In this document: positions 37,108 to 48,600 of the stretch, piece by piece | How the letters are laid out: each line of letters opens with the position of its first letter | How positions within the stretch are numbered: position 1 is the first letter of the stretch | DNA from: Campylorhamphus procurvoides | Taxonomy: Eukaryota; Chordata; Aves; Passeriformes; Dendrocolaptidae | DNA: 64,000 bases | Direction of reading: 5' to 3' | Assembly: GCA_013396655.1 (NCBI GenBank) | Contig: WBMV01007734.1 | Span: 310,001 to 374,000, forward strand | Notes under the pieces: model-generated | The model's input: only the letters and a program-made list of their open reading frames with translations | Told to the model about the DNA's origin: nothing | The model's database searches: none | Position numbers and translations under genes: made by a program

Positions 37108-40100
37108 CTGCTTGGAAAGCCTTTTAGGGGTCTGCTGAAACCAAAAATTAACATGAACATGCATTTCAAATGTTGAGAAGTACATGCAGAAATAACGTCT
37201 GAAAATTCTTCATAGTACCTTCTAGAGGTTTCTTTTAATGGGAAAATAGGTGAAATATAGCTTTCTTTGTGCCTTTTCATTAAATTCCCACAAGTTAAGT
37301 TTCTATGTTATGTCTGCAATTCATTTGTGGAGTTAGTTTAGGGTTATGCTAAATTGCAGATCTGTTGTCTGTGAATATGAGTTTGTTAGCCAAGATAGAA
37401 GGAATCTATCTAAGTGTGTGCATCTCTCTGTTACCTGTCTCTTGTCACATGAACCCTGTGTCTATTGCCTGTGTGCTTTCATGCATGGGTCAAGTTTCTG
37501 TATCACAGGCTGCAGGGTCTGCCTGTGCAAATGCAGTGATAGATTGTCTAGGATTTCTGGGCATGCATCAGCCCCACACCCCTGGTAAGCTTAGTTAATT
37601 GGAGAAAGTAGTCTTTCACCCTGCCTTCCTCAGCTGAACACACCAAGTGTGGGATGTTCAGGGAAAATGGGATATATGATATAACTGTCTGACAAGTAGT
37701 CTCCAGAGTCTCCACTAACATTGTATAGCTGATACGGAAAGACAGTACTGCAGTTGTGCTCCGATTCTGTATAAACAGATCCTAATGCCAGTCAGAAATG
37801 TCTTCTTTAGAAATGTGGAAGCCCTGTCAGGGATTGTCAGAAATGCTAGCAGCAGTTATTTCTGTACATTGTTCTCTTCAGTGTTTGAACTGCATTTTCA
37901 TGCTCTGTGTCTGTCCCTGCAGCTACTATTGCTCAAACTCCTTCTGTGCGTCAGAACCTCTCTATGGTAATAAGTGTTCAGCAGTTTCCAGAAATCCAGA
38001 TTGTTCATTATATGCCAGTGTCTTGTCCAAATTGGATGCTGACAGTGATAAAACGTGGTGGTGTTTTGTCTTGAAGGTGTGACTGTACCAAGGAAAATAA
38101 TGGTTTGCTTGATCAGAAAATGATTATAAAAGTAACAGCTTTTTGGAAAGTCATGAACATGAGAAATTTCATGAGAAATATGTTCTATAATCTGGGCAGG
38201 AATTTGTGCCTGTTCAGAATAGCTTTTCTTCTGATGAGAAATAAACAGCTTTACCATTTTTAGTAATCACTTATCAAATGATACTCCTAGGTACTATTTC
38301 TCTGTTACTCTATCTGCATGTCATATGCGAGGCTCAAATCTTCTGAAGCATAAGCCTGGCCACAACAGGTGCTTCTATCCAGAATCCTTTCTGTATTCAT
38401 GCTCAGATTTCTGATTCTATTTCTCTTAATAATCTGTTGGAGCAAATGCTGCTTTATGGTGTTTTAAACTTACAGCGGAGGAAAAGAAGATGCAAAGAAG
38501 AGCAAGAGTTTAGAAATTTTTCTGTAAGCAAAGTTTACCTTTCTCAATTCAAGAGATTTCTAGTAGCTTGCTTAGTCACTGGAGGACTTTTATTCTTTCC
38601 CATCTGTTTGAATGCAGATTGAATGCATCACTACATCCCTGTGCATCAGGACTCCTAGAGGAAATTTCAGGGTCCATTGCTAACTGCTCTGTTTAATGTG
38701 TATCTGTGATTTCCTCCTGTTAGGGTCTCTGGCAATGGGTAAACAAGAAGGCCAATGCTCAAAACTGCTTTGGTATTGGGTGGAATGGAATGGGGTGGAT
38801 ATGGTATTAGATTTTCAAGGGGATTCAGGAGAGCATAGACAATTAGACATGTGCATCAGGGAAGTTTGGAGGAAGTGTAAATAAGCAGAATTAATGGTTA
38901 AAAGATAAAAACCTGTATTATTTAATATTTTCTGTAGCTCTTGTAAAACAGCACAAATCTGGCAGCTTTTGGAAGGAGTCAAGCCTGCAAACAACTGTAC
39001 AGTTTAATTGTATTTCTGAAGTGCATTTTAATAAAGTCCTTTACCAAAAGTTCATAAAAAAGTTAAACATCCATAGTAAAAGCATTTCCTGCTATCACAA
39101 AGGAGGAGAAGGGTTTATATAAGTAGCCCTCAAGAGAAAACATCACTTTTCTGATTTTAAAACCTGAAATGAGGCTGTGCTCAGTATTCTTTATGCTATT
39201 CTAATCCCTTTTGTCTATCCTGTTTGAAATGATGGCTTGAGAGTTAAAAAAATAATAATAGAGCAAGATAAGTGTGATCAAAGGTATGGAACAGTTTCTG
39301 GGTGATGGATTATGTCCTCCAACTTGGATGACTTAAGTGGAGGAATGTAATATAAGTTTTAAAGTGATGAGCTGCATGAAGAAGGTGAATAGGGAGGAGT
39401 TGCTTTCCATCTTGTCTCATGCAAGACCTAGATAGTGTCTTGTAATTCTGCTGAGTGATAGTCTTAAAGATCATTGAGTAGCTAAGCTGCTGGACTACTT
39501 GTCAAAGGATGAAAAGCATTTTACATGGTCTTAGAACCTGAACAAATTGAAGTTTTGTGGATGAAAAATTTTTAAAAAAGATAATTTTGAAGATACCACC
39601 CTGAGTTACGGAAGCCTCAGCATTGCAAACTGAAAACTGAAAGGATGCTGCAAATGCATTACTGCAGGCTTACTTTGCTCCTACCATCCCCTATAGTTGT
39701 TTGCTACTGACTGCTCTTAAAAGGGAAAATCCGAAGTTTTTGTCTAGCCCAATGGTCAGTTTTAAGTTTGTAATGATAAGCTTTGATTGGTACTTCAGGT
39801 AATAGAAAATTGAGGGCAGCAGTAGGATTTATCCTGACGGCTGTAGTTTTTCTTAAGGACAAGTATCTTCAGAAGCTCTTAAGGAGCCTGTGTCTCTGTG
39901 GAAGCTAATAATGCAGTTTTCCAGCCTGTCACTGGGTAAAATTTTCAGGAAGACAACAAATCTATAATATTCTGTGCTATCAGTATTCTTCAGCATAAAA
40001 TATTTTATCTTATGTCTAAAATTTGCAGCATCAGCTTTTGAGACTGTAGGTATCCATATTTATGATTTCTAGCTCTTATCCAGATTTGAACTGCTGTCTG

Positions 40101-41355
40101 GCCTCTGTCATAATCCAAAACCAGACCCCGAACACTTCTGTTATTGCTACTTTAACAGTTTCTGTAATTTATAACACATCCTCTTGTGTAAAACTAGGTT
40201 TTAATTACACAGCCCAGTAAAAGATTTGATCTTTGGTTCTGAGACTGTCCATACTATTCTAACATGAGAATCAGTACCTAAATTTTAATCAGCTGTTGCT
40301 TTTTTCATCCTTTTATGTAGCAATAAGATACTGTTTTGCATGTAAAAAAATTTTCGGCTGCAATGCTTTGTAAATCTCTTTCCTACTACTAAGGAAATTT
40401 TACATTTTCAAAAGTCAGGCTTAATAATTATAAAGGTTGAAAGAGCTTTTCTTTTAAAGGAACTATCTTGAAGTAATTACAGAACATGCTATGGAATATG
40501 TGCTAACAGCACAGTCCAGCACACTTGTGTATTTGTTCTTGTACATGCACACTCTCTGTTTCCTGAACTGTATTTAAGGGTGAATTTACATTATAATCTC
40601 CACCTTCAAGAGACATTCTGAGTAAACTGAGCCTAACATGGATAGTGTTAAACATACATGCTGGCTATCATCATCTAGTGTCATGCTTCCCTCCCTCCTT
40701 CCCCTACCCTTTCACATAACTTTGAGGGCAATGTGAACCAAGATCTTTATTAGGAGTTTGCTTAGAGAATTCTGAAATATATGAAGTGCTTAAATGAGTT
40801 AAAAAAATAAAATTCAGGAGATCCCTTTCGAGCATAACGAGATAAGAAAGAAAGCTTTTTTCATTCAGTTTTCATTTGTTCGTGTGGTACTATACCTGAA
40901 CATACCTAAATTGATGTATTAGGAATTCTTAAATATGCACCAGCAGAGAAAACAGACATCTATGTCTGTGTGTCCCTGTGAAGTATATGGATTGCTTAAT
41001 ATATGCTTTATATTTAAAAGCTCTGATCTGATTGATAAATCTTATTAAAACGAACAAACAACATATGAAGACTTTGTGGCAAAACTTTCCATTTGCTTCT
41101 ATAAATGCTGCTGATATTTTTATCAGTACATTGTTGGTGAACAGCATGTGTGACCTGAAAACATGGAGGAGCATTGTGCCTACACCTCTGCTTGGCTGCA
41201 GTCATTATATCAAATTATTGACAGTGTTTGGCTGGCTCTGTTTCTCCTTCGTGATGACTTGAAAGGTTGTTTTTCTTTCCTCTTCAGCTTTCTTCTTTTT
41301 CGCTTAAAATTATCCCATCATCACCTATTTAAAGAAAAAGCTAAGGCCTGCAAAA

Positions 41356-41425
41356 TCTCCCTCCCTTCCTCTCTTTTCCTCTCTTCCCCTCTCTTTTCAC
41401 CCTCTTCCCTGTCCTCTCTTTTTTT
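41356..41425. repeat. Pyrimidine (CCTCTT)n-type tract
   Basis: About 70 bases, nearly all C and T on the + strand, with CTCTTTTCCTCTCTTCCCCT-like units. The purine strand could take up H-DNA or triplex form under supercoiling, but there is no sign of function here. Confidence 0.85.
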
Positions 41426-42418
41426 GTATGGGACAATAGTCCCAGTTAAATTTGTTCTGTGCATTTTTTTCAAGTTTCTTCCATTTAGAGTTCTCTACAC
41501 TTAAAAAAATGTAAGAAACTTCCTAGTAATTTTAGAATGTTTAGTGAAGGCTATAATTTTAGTATTTTATTATAAATTATAATGATTACGTTTAGAGAAG
41601 AAGCCCTGCCAGACGTAGTTGTAGTTGCAGGGCAATGGGGTGGTTATACAGAATAAGTACAGACTACTAACAGAAAAATTTAAAGCTGAAGCAAGTTTTG
41701 ATCTCTTGTGACATTATAAATTCTTAACCTTTTGTATTGTAAGGTGAAACTAATTATGTGTCAGACTATGAACTAGATATTATAACCATTCAGCTGTGAA
41801 GTAGGTTAGCATAGTTCACTTGAAAGTGTGTTGGAAGCTTTCTGAGCAGAATGGCAAGGAATTTAGATACTGCACACCAGTGCATGAATTTTTTATGTTG
41901 ATCATGGATTCTCTTGTGTCTTTACACATACTTTGTCATACATGAATGCTTACTAGAAAGTGTCAAGAGTAGTGTTTAGAAATAACAGATACTTTATGTG
42001 AACTTTATGCTACAGATCTCTTGAGGCAAGACACTCCTATTCTCTGTTACTTACAACTTGTTCAGAGTTTCTCTTTCGCTTAATTTCCATGGTCAAAGTT
42101 ACACAAGGAATAAATGAGGAAATACAACAAAATTTGCAGGATGAGTAATGAAAAGAGGACCCACAGCTGTGAGGGGAAATAGGTAAGACAGCTGAATACA
42201 GGGCTAGTTTTTTTGTGTGAAAGTTAGCAGAGAACATATACTGGGCTTAATGTGGCAAGGTTTTCATAGCAGGGGAGCTGCAGTGGTGTCCTCTGTGAAA
42301 GAGGTCCTGTGTCACACAGAGCCACTTCCAGCAACCTCCCAGCAGATCCCAGATGGACCTGTTTGTTGCTTGCCAAAGCTGAGCCCATGGGTGGTTATGG
42401 TGGTGCCTCTGTAGTTGC

Positions 42419-42429
42419 ATATTTAAGAT
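42419..42429 (+). promoter_or_regulatory. TATA-like element in LTR
   Basis: CATATTTAAGA lies about 190 bases into the LTR-like block, a plausible place for an LTR core promoter. It points in the direction of TBC1D22A transcription. Activity is not shown by the sequence. Confidence 0.3.
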
Positions 42430-42536
42430 CGGGTAAAAACCCCTGTGCAACAGTGAGAGAGGAGTGAGAAAACAGGAGAGAAACAGCCCTGCAGACAGCC
42501 AGGTCAGTGCTGAAGGAGGAGGAGGTGCTTCAGGCA

Positions 42537-42730
42537 CTGGAGCAGAGATTCCCCTGCAGCGCGTCGTGAAGACCATGGTGAGGCAGCTGTGCCCCTGCAG
42601 CCCATGGGGGCCCATCTGGAGCAGAGATCCACCTGCATCCCCCATGGAGGACTCCGTGCTGAAGCAGGTGGAGGTACCTTGATGGAAGCTGCAGCCTGTG
42701 GAGAAGACCCTGCACAGAAGCAGGCTTTCT
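42537..42730. repeat. Degenerate tandem repeat inside the LTR-like block
   Basis: CTGGAGCAGAGAT occurs at 42537 and again at 42616, with a third relative CTGAAGCAGGTGG at 42659. Between them CCCTGCAGC(G/C)C and CCCATGG(G/A)GG motifs recur. The units are roughly 40 bp and multiples of it. This array is typical of the avian LTR family I associate with the block. Confidence 0.65.
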
Positions 42731-45447
42731 GGCAGGATGTATGGGAAGCAGCAGAGATGAAGTATTATGAACTAACCACAACCCCTTCTCCATTCCCTTG
42801 CAGCTCTTGGTAGAGAGGGGGAAGAAGAGTTGGGAGAAAAGTTGAGTCAAATTTTAAAGCTGGTATCACCAGTTAAATTGAACGATAGAGGAATTTAAAT
42901 CTTAGTCACTGTACTTCAACGTTGCCCTGAGCAATAACTCATGAATTTCGTGAGCTTGACATTTTTTCTTTAACTGTTTTTACTAGTTTATTCCTCCACC
43001 TATAAACACAAAAGGGGCAAGAATAGTAGATAACAGAATACCTTTTATGTTTACAAGGTCCTTCTCACAGTTTCACAAACTTCAGAAAGTCAACTACAAG
43101 TGTCACAGGTGGGGAAATGTACAACATAGTTTAATTAGAAGAGAGGACTTGGGGGAGCCAATAAAGATCTTTCCAGTTAGATGAGTCAGCACAAGTAAGA
43201 GAGTGACTCCCAGCTGAGTTCATTTGCAGCTGAAATAATGAACAGAAGAATAAATAAGCAAATGATCAAATGTAGTGAAAAGCAAACTTACTTGTTCTCA
43301 AATCAAGATGGCAGTTTTGGGTTGCATTTCCAGGTGTGTCTAGAGTAAATTAGGCTTTGAGAAAGAAAACAGTTTCAGATTCATAGATCACAGTCAGGAG
43401 TTGCACTGCCTGGGGAGAGACTAATGATCAAAGCACTGGTGTTTTAACTCTGTGTTGACTTTCAGTGTTAAATATGTGAAAGTGCTTCTACAGAGGTTCT
43501 GTTACAGAGGAAATAGTTCAGTACTGCGTTGCTGTACTTTGAGTGCAGTGCTACTTCTGGAAATACCAGTTAACTTTCTTTAAATAAATAAAGAGAACAG
43601 TATATAAATATTTTTTTTGAAAAAAAATACAGTTTTTGTTGTTAGAGTAGGTTCTGTAAAGAAAATGATTATGATTTCCTAAAGATACTCTATCCTGGAG
43701 TATATGCATGACAAATACAGAACTGTGTCTGCCTTGCATAAAAGGCAATTTTCCAGTGCACAGGATAGTTTCTTTGTCCCTGAAATGAGATTATAATAGA
43801 TTTGAATTATGTGTGAGTCTTTCCATTCTTTCAGTTGTGGTGCTTTATTACACTGTAGAAGATGCTCATGTTCAGTTTGAGAAACAACACCAATGATATG
43901 AAATGGTTGCCTATTTTACTTGGTGAGCCCTATGGAAAATTCAGAAATTCAAAGAATTATTCTTACTACCTTGTTCACTCTGTTTTGGTTTGTATATTGG
44001 TTTCTGATATTAATTACTGTGAAAGGGCTACTGCTAGGCCAGTAGAAAATTCTGCTATAGTTTTTAAAATAGCTATTATTGTGGTCAATTAAAAGTGACC
44101 AGAGCATGTAGTAGACTTTTTGGTACTGTAAATCACTTGTTGGCTGATGTGTTTTAAGTAAGAATTATTAATGTCTCATTTTGCCTTGTGAACTTTTAGG
44201 CTTCATACTTTATGGCAGTTTTATAGAATTTGAAGATTAAATTGCAATTGAGTTTCATAAAACAATCAAAATTAAAAGAAAATCCATGTAAATATAGTCA
44301 AGAAAGTCATTAAGGGTTTTTTAATAGAAAAATGCATCAAAATACATAAAAATGAACTGGTAATCATGTCTTTTACTCTAGGATCAAGTTAAAATTTGAA
44401 GTCAAGAAGAATTAATATTTCAATGTCAGTGAAAAATCATTTTATGCTGATTTTTGGGATAGTTACTCAGCTCTCCAGTTGATAAAGGAATTACTCTCAC
44501 AATAGCAGTTGAGGTGAAAAATCCTTTATCCTTATTTTCTGTCTAAATAGTAGTTACACAAAAAAAGTTCTACATAGCAACATTCTTTTAAAATATGTAT
44601 GGGTAATTTTCTTAAATATCTCAAGAACCACAGCAAGATAACTGTAACAAAATTAGTTGAACAAAGGGATTCTCAATTAAATATTCAGAAATATTGCTGT
44701 ATATTGAAATAATGTAATTATTTTAAAAGATTGATCACTTTGGGGTTCAGGCGGAGATATCCTTCTTGTTCTCATTATTTTGAACTCTGATCTATATTAT
44801 AGAGCTGCAATCCAAAAATTAAAAATCCATTTAGAGTTAATACATTCAAGTAAATATATGCAACTATAATCCCATTTTAGCTATATAGCTTGTGTGTTAG
44901 ATTTTGATGTATGATATTAACTGTAATCTTGGGTTCAGAACAGTTTTGACTACATTAAAACAGACTTTTGATTTCTTATGCTACTTGAAGTTATTATTCT
45001 GCACTTCTAAAGATCAAATTCTTTTCCTGTCTCTTGATTGTGGTTTAAATTTTCATATTTTCTACACTGTGTTAGAATTGTAAATTTATGGGGGAAAAAA
45101 ATCACCTTAAAAATCTCTTAATGTGGCACATTTTGGCATGTATGAGAGCCTTTTAAAGCTACTTGTACTTCTGCAATAAAGCTACGACTTCACTAGATTG
45201 GCAGGTAGAGAGCAATTGTTGCAGGCATATCTATGGGGTATATAATGCTAGAGATGGGGACTCGCAGGTCTGTACAGTGTGATCATTTACTATTGTACTG
45301 GAGAAGCAGACCTAGGAAATGTAGAAGCAAAAGAGAAACACCATAGGAAAACATTGACAAATATATGAATTGAGATAAGTAATTGAAAGAAAAAACCCCT
45401 TTTTTTTCTTTTCTACAACTAATAATTGCATATGGTCTCCTCTTTAG

Positions 45448-45523
45448 GATAACTACACATTTGCACAGCCAGGAATTCAGAAGAAAGTGAAAATGCTGGA
45501 AGAACTTGTTAGTAGGATCGATG
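45448..45523 (+). CDS. TBC1D22A: TBC1D22A exon: DNYTFAQPGIQ segment
   Basis: This 76-nt exon (phase 0 in, phase 1 out) encodes DNYTFAQPGIQKKVKMLEE then LVSRID. It contains the family signature NYTFAQPGIQ, which joins GIQ of the previous exon to give LDGIQ-DNYTF. The acceptor is CCTCTTTAG and the donor is GATG|GTAAGT. The methionine in KVKMLEEL agrees with TBC1D22A as I remember it, where B has alanine. The exon is far too short to be found as an open frame. Confidence 0.95.
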
Positions 45524-47829
45524 GTAAGTCTTAAAGGCTAAACTGATTTCTAACTGATGTTTAATTGAAAGTGTTTAGTTAAAATGTATGCAAGAAGACA
45601 AGCCAAGCTCACTGCAGTCACCTGCAATGGTGGGGCAACATCGCCTTCCTCAGGTGAGGTGTCATCATTAGTTTGTGGCACACTGGCCTTTGCGGATCAC
45701 TATCGTGTATCATTTAAAGGAAAGCCTCAGGAGCATGAGCCACTTTCATTACTTTTTATTAGGGCAATATAATCAAAATTCAATGGCAATTTCTTTGCAG
45801 CAGAGTAATGACCACATACAAAAGGCAGCCAGTATTCATTTCACATTAAGCCTCAATGATTGTTGTAATTCGAGCAAGTCACAGTGGTTGTTTATGGTTG
45901 TCCTTTGGCACTATGTTTTGTGCCTTTGTGCATCATTTTGCTATCTGGAATGCCTGCATAATTTCTCTGTGGAATCCAATTAATTATGAACTCTGGAAAT
46001 AACATCTTTAATTTTATAGATAAATTGCAGTATGTGCAGGGGTAATTTTAGATTATGCTTTCATGTTTTAGCATGGCACTTTGAAATATTTTCTACCTTC
46101 ATCCTTAAAATAATTCCCTTCATGAAATGCTGACTGTCGTATTCCTAGAACAGAGTTTAATTAAATGAAATGCAAGAGATAATGCTTGCCCATTCTAAAC
46201 ATACTCTCCTGATAGTTTGTTAAATTAATGAATAGAGTATTAACAAAGTGTTGCCAAGAAGAACCAGGCATATATTTGCAACACTAGCCTGTCACTGATG
46301 ACTTAGAAAAAATAATTCTTATGTAGCTTAATATTTGATAATCGTCTTGGAAGCGTTAATTCCCTCTTTTTGTTACATGTACTGTGAAGTTTTTTTTGTG
46401 CCAGTGCTTACCATAGGAGATTTTGCCTGCTCTTATGTACATCCTGAATATTTGACAATGGTCTTTGTGCTTTTTTAGGATGTTCAAGTATTTTTAATGA
46501 TCAAAAACTAAGGGCAGGAGTACAATGTTTGAGTAATATTTCATTATAAATTCAAATGTAGATTTTTTTTTTGTAGATACAATTTTTTAAAATGCAAGTG
46601 ACTATGAAAAATACGAGTGTTTCTGTATATTGGATAGCCAAATATTTATATTAAAAGTATCTTTTAATCAGTGTTTTTTATTATTTCAAAAATAATCTAA
46701 CTGCTTGTAATGTGACTTTTTATGTCATTTCAGTTTTCCATCAATATTGATGTTTACATTGCTCTTATGGAAGCAAATGATTATATATTAAATGAAGTGT
46801 GTAATTATAATGCCTATAAATAGACTTCCTTAACTTGGTCAAGGAACATTTATATAATCAAATTGTTTAACTATGTTTTTAAAATTAAAAATAGCTTCTC
46901 ATAATCAACTTTATAGTTTGATTTAATAAAAATATTAAATATAATACAATATATTGTTTGTTTTTTAAGAAAGAAATGCTGAAGTCTTACTTTTACCTTC
47001 AGTGCTTTGGGAATATAGTTAAATAACTTCTCTCAGTTACTAGGTTTAGGAAGCATTATTTTTAAGGTTTCACACTTTAAAAAAAGTAAGGCAAACAGGA
47101 ATAGCAAACAGTTGTGTTTTCTTATGCTGGCCTTTGATCATTCTTTCTAACTGAAAGTACAAATGTGGGTTTCTGATTTTTATCTAATTTAAAATAATTC
47201 GGTGAGGTCTTTATAATTTTTTTTGTAGTTTTCAGTAGACATCATGAGTGTTTGCAAGTTAATGTTGATTTTTCCTATTGTCCCTAATATTTGCAAAGTA
47301 ACATCTCAGATAAATTTTAATGCTAGATCATTTCCATGGCTGAGTAGTAGAGATGTTTTGAGCAGTCTAGTTGGAGAAAACTATAAAAAAAGCAAAATCC
47401 TTACTGTAAAGGATTTGTCATCTTACAGGAGGTATATTTTGCATCTGGTCCATATGGCATACCTGCAGCATACATAGGAAAGATGTTAAGGGAAACTGTT
47501 TTAAAATGTGATGAGATTACAATGCTTCAGAGTGGTGGAAATTTCATTAGCTGTTTTTCCATTGTAGAAATTATGAAGTATTTAAAAAAGCCATAATTGC
47601 TCTTTGAAAAAGAAGATAGCAATTAATTTAATTGACATTATGGAAATCTATAACTTGGTTATATCGGGCCTCTGGAAATCAGTGTTCAGAACCTCTGCCC
47701 TTGCCTCTCTTGATCTCTCTTTGTCTAAAGGGACAGGGCCAATTTAGAGCAGGCTGTGTAGAGTCTTAACTCTGTTGAATTTTGAGATAATTCTAGGGAT
47801 GGAGATTGTGCAGCTTCTTTGAGTAAGGG

Positions 47830-48600
47830 TGTTGGAAATTTGACTGCTTCCATTGTGGTTTTTTTTAAAATAATTTTTCTTTTTTTATGGAACTTATGTC
47901 CTCTGCCTTTTATTTTATCTCAGTGTACCTCTGAGAAGAATCTGGCTTCACATTCTCTACATACTCCCACTAGATATTTGCAGCTGTTCATATACTTCTT
48001 TATAAGGTTGAACAAACCCAGTTCTGTCAGGCTCCTTTTATGTGTAAAGTGCTCCAGTTTCCTCTGCCTCTCACTGGACCTGCTTGTGAATGCCAGTGTT
48101 GCAGAGCTGGAGGTGATGCTGCACACAGAGTTTCCCAAGTGACAAATACAGGGGAAGAATCACTTCTGACCTGTTGGCTTCTCTTTTGCTTATGAAGCCC
48201 AGCATATATTTGGCCTTTCTGCAAGGACACTCTTGCCTTGGGTACAGCCTGTGGTCCAGCAGGACCCCCAAGTCCTTGGCAGAGCTGCCTTCCATCAAGT
48301 TGTGCCCAGTCAGAGCTTGTTGACTGAGACTGTTCCATCCCAGGTAGAGGACATTTGCCTTTCCTGAACCGCAGGAGGTTCCTATCAGACATTTCTTCAA
48401 CCTGCCAAGGTCCCTTCAAATAGTAACCCTTACTTTCAGCATGTCAACCACTCCTTCCAATCTGGTATCATCCACAAACACTCCACTCTATGCTATCATT
48501 AGTTTTTAATAGAGATGTTGCACAGTATTGGCCAAGGGATGCCATTAGTAACTAGTTGTCAACTGGACTTTGTACTACTGATTGCAACCTTTATAATAAA
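47830..48600 (-). repeat. CR1 LINE, ORF2 end, antisense
   Basis: About 770 bp of reverse-complement CR1. + strand landmarks are ACCTCTGAGAAGAATCTGGC, AAGGTTGAACAAACCCAGTT, CAGGACCCCCAAGTCCTTGG, TCTGGTATCATCCACAAACA and TTGCACAGTATTGGCCAAGG. On the minus strand the ORF2 relic reads GSSAKDLGVLLDHRLYPRQ and EVILPLYLSL, the conserved C-terminal region of the LINE reverse-transcriptase protein. The two overlapping open frames (48027-48419 and 48071-48400) are different frames of this decayed copy. Confidence 0.9.

Larger units (their letters stand above)
42236..42850 (+). mobile_element. Avian ERV LTR-like fragment (probably solo)
   Basis: This GC-richer block begins near TACTGGGCTTAATGTGGCAA and GGTTTTCATAGCAGGGGAGC, which resembles the 5' end of a common avian ERVL-type LTR. 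It carries a TATA-like CATATTTAAGA at 42419-42429, a CT/GA-rich region, an internal tandem repeat and a 3' part with GGTAGAGAGGGGGAAGAAGA. The far 3' end of the LTR I would expect is not clear. There is no retroviral coding sequence next to it, so it is best read as a truncated or solo LTR in the same orientation as the host gene. The 60-130 codon open frames on both strands here are products of its composition. The class assignment rests on memory of similar avian repeats. Confidence 0.6.
32226..45447 (+). other. TBC1D22A: Intron, 13.2 kb
   Basis: The intron runs from donor GTAAATTG to an acceptor of the form GGTCTCCTCTTTAG. It contains a short tandem repeat at 32.8 kb, CR1 copies at 33.6-34.3 kb and 35.6-36.25 kb, a GGAT-type repeat at 37.1 kb, a pyrimidine tract at 41.4 kb and an LTR-like block at 42.2-42.85 kb. 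The remaining AT-rich sequence shows nothing recognisable. The many 60-120 codon open frames between 37 and 42 kb have no family signature. Confidence 0.85.

Noticed and set aside
42247..42850. Open frames of 74-132 codons on both strands as genes
   Set aside because: They overlap each other in several frames, follow the composition of the LTR-like tandem repeat and show no protein family signature.
48027..48419. 130-codon minus-strand open frame as a gene
   Set aside because: It is a shifted frame of an antisense CR1 ORF2 relic. The true frame (KDLGVLLDHRL) is the overlapping one and is also broken.
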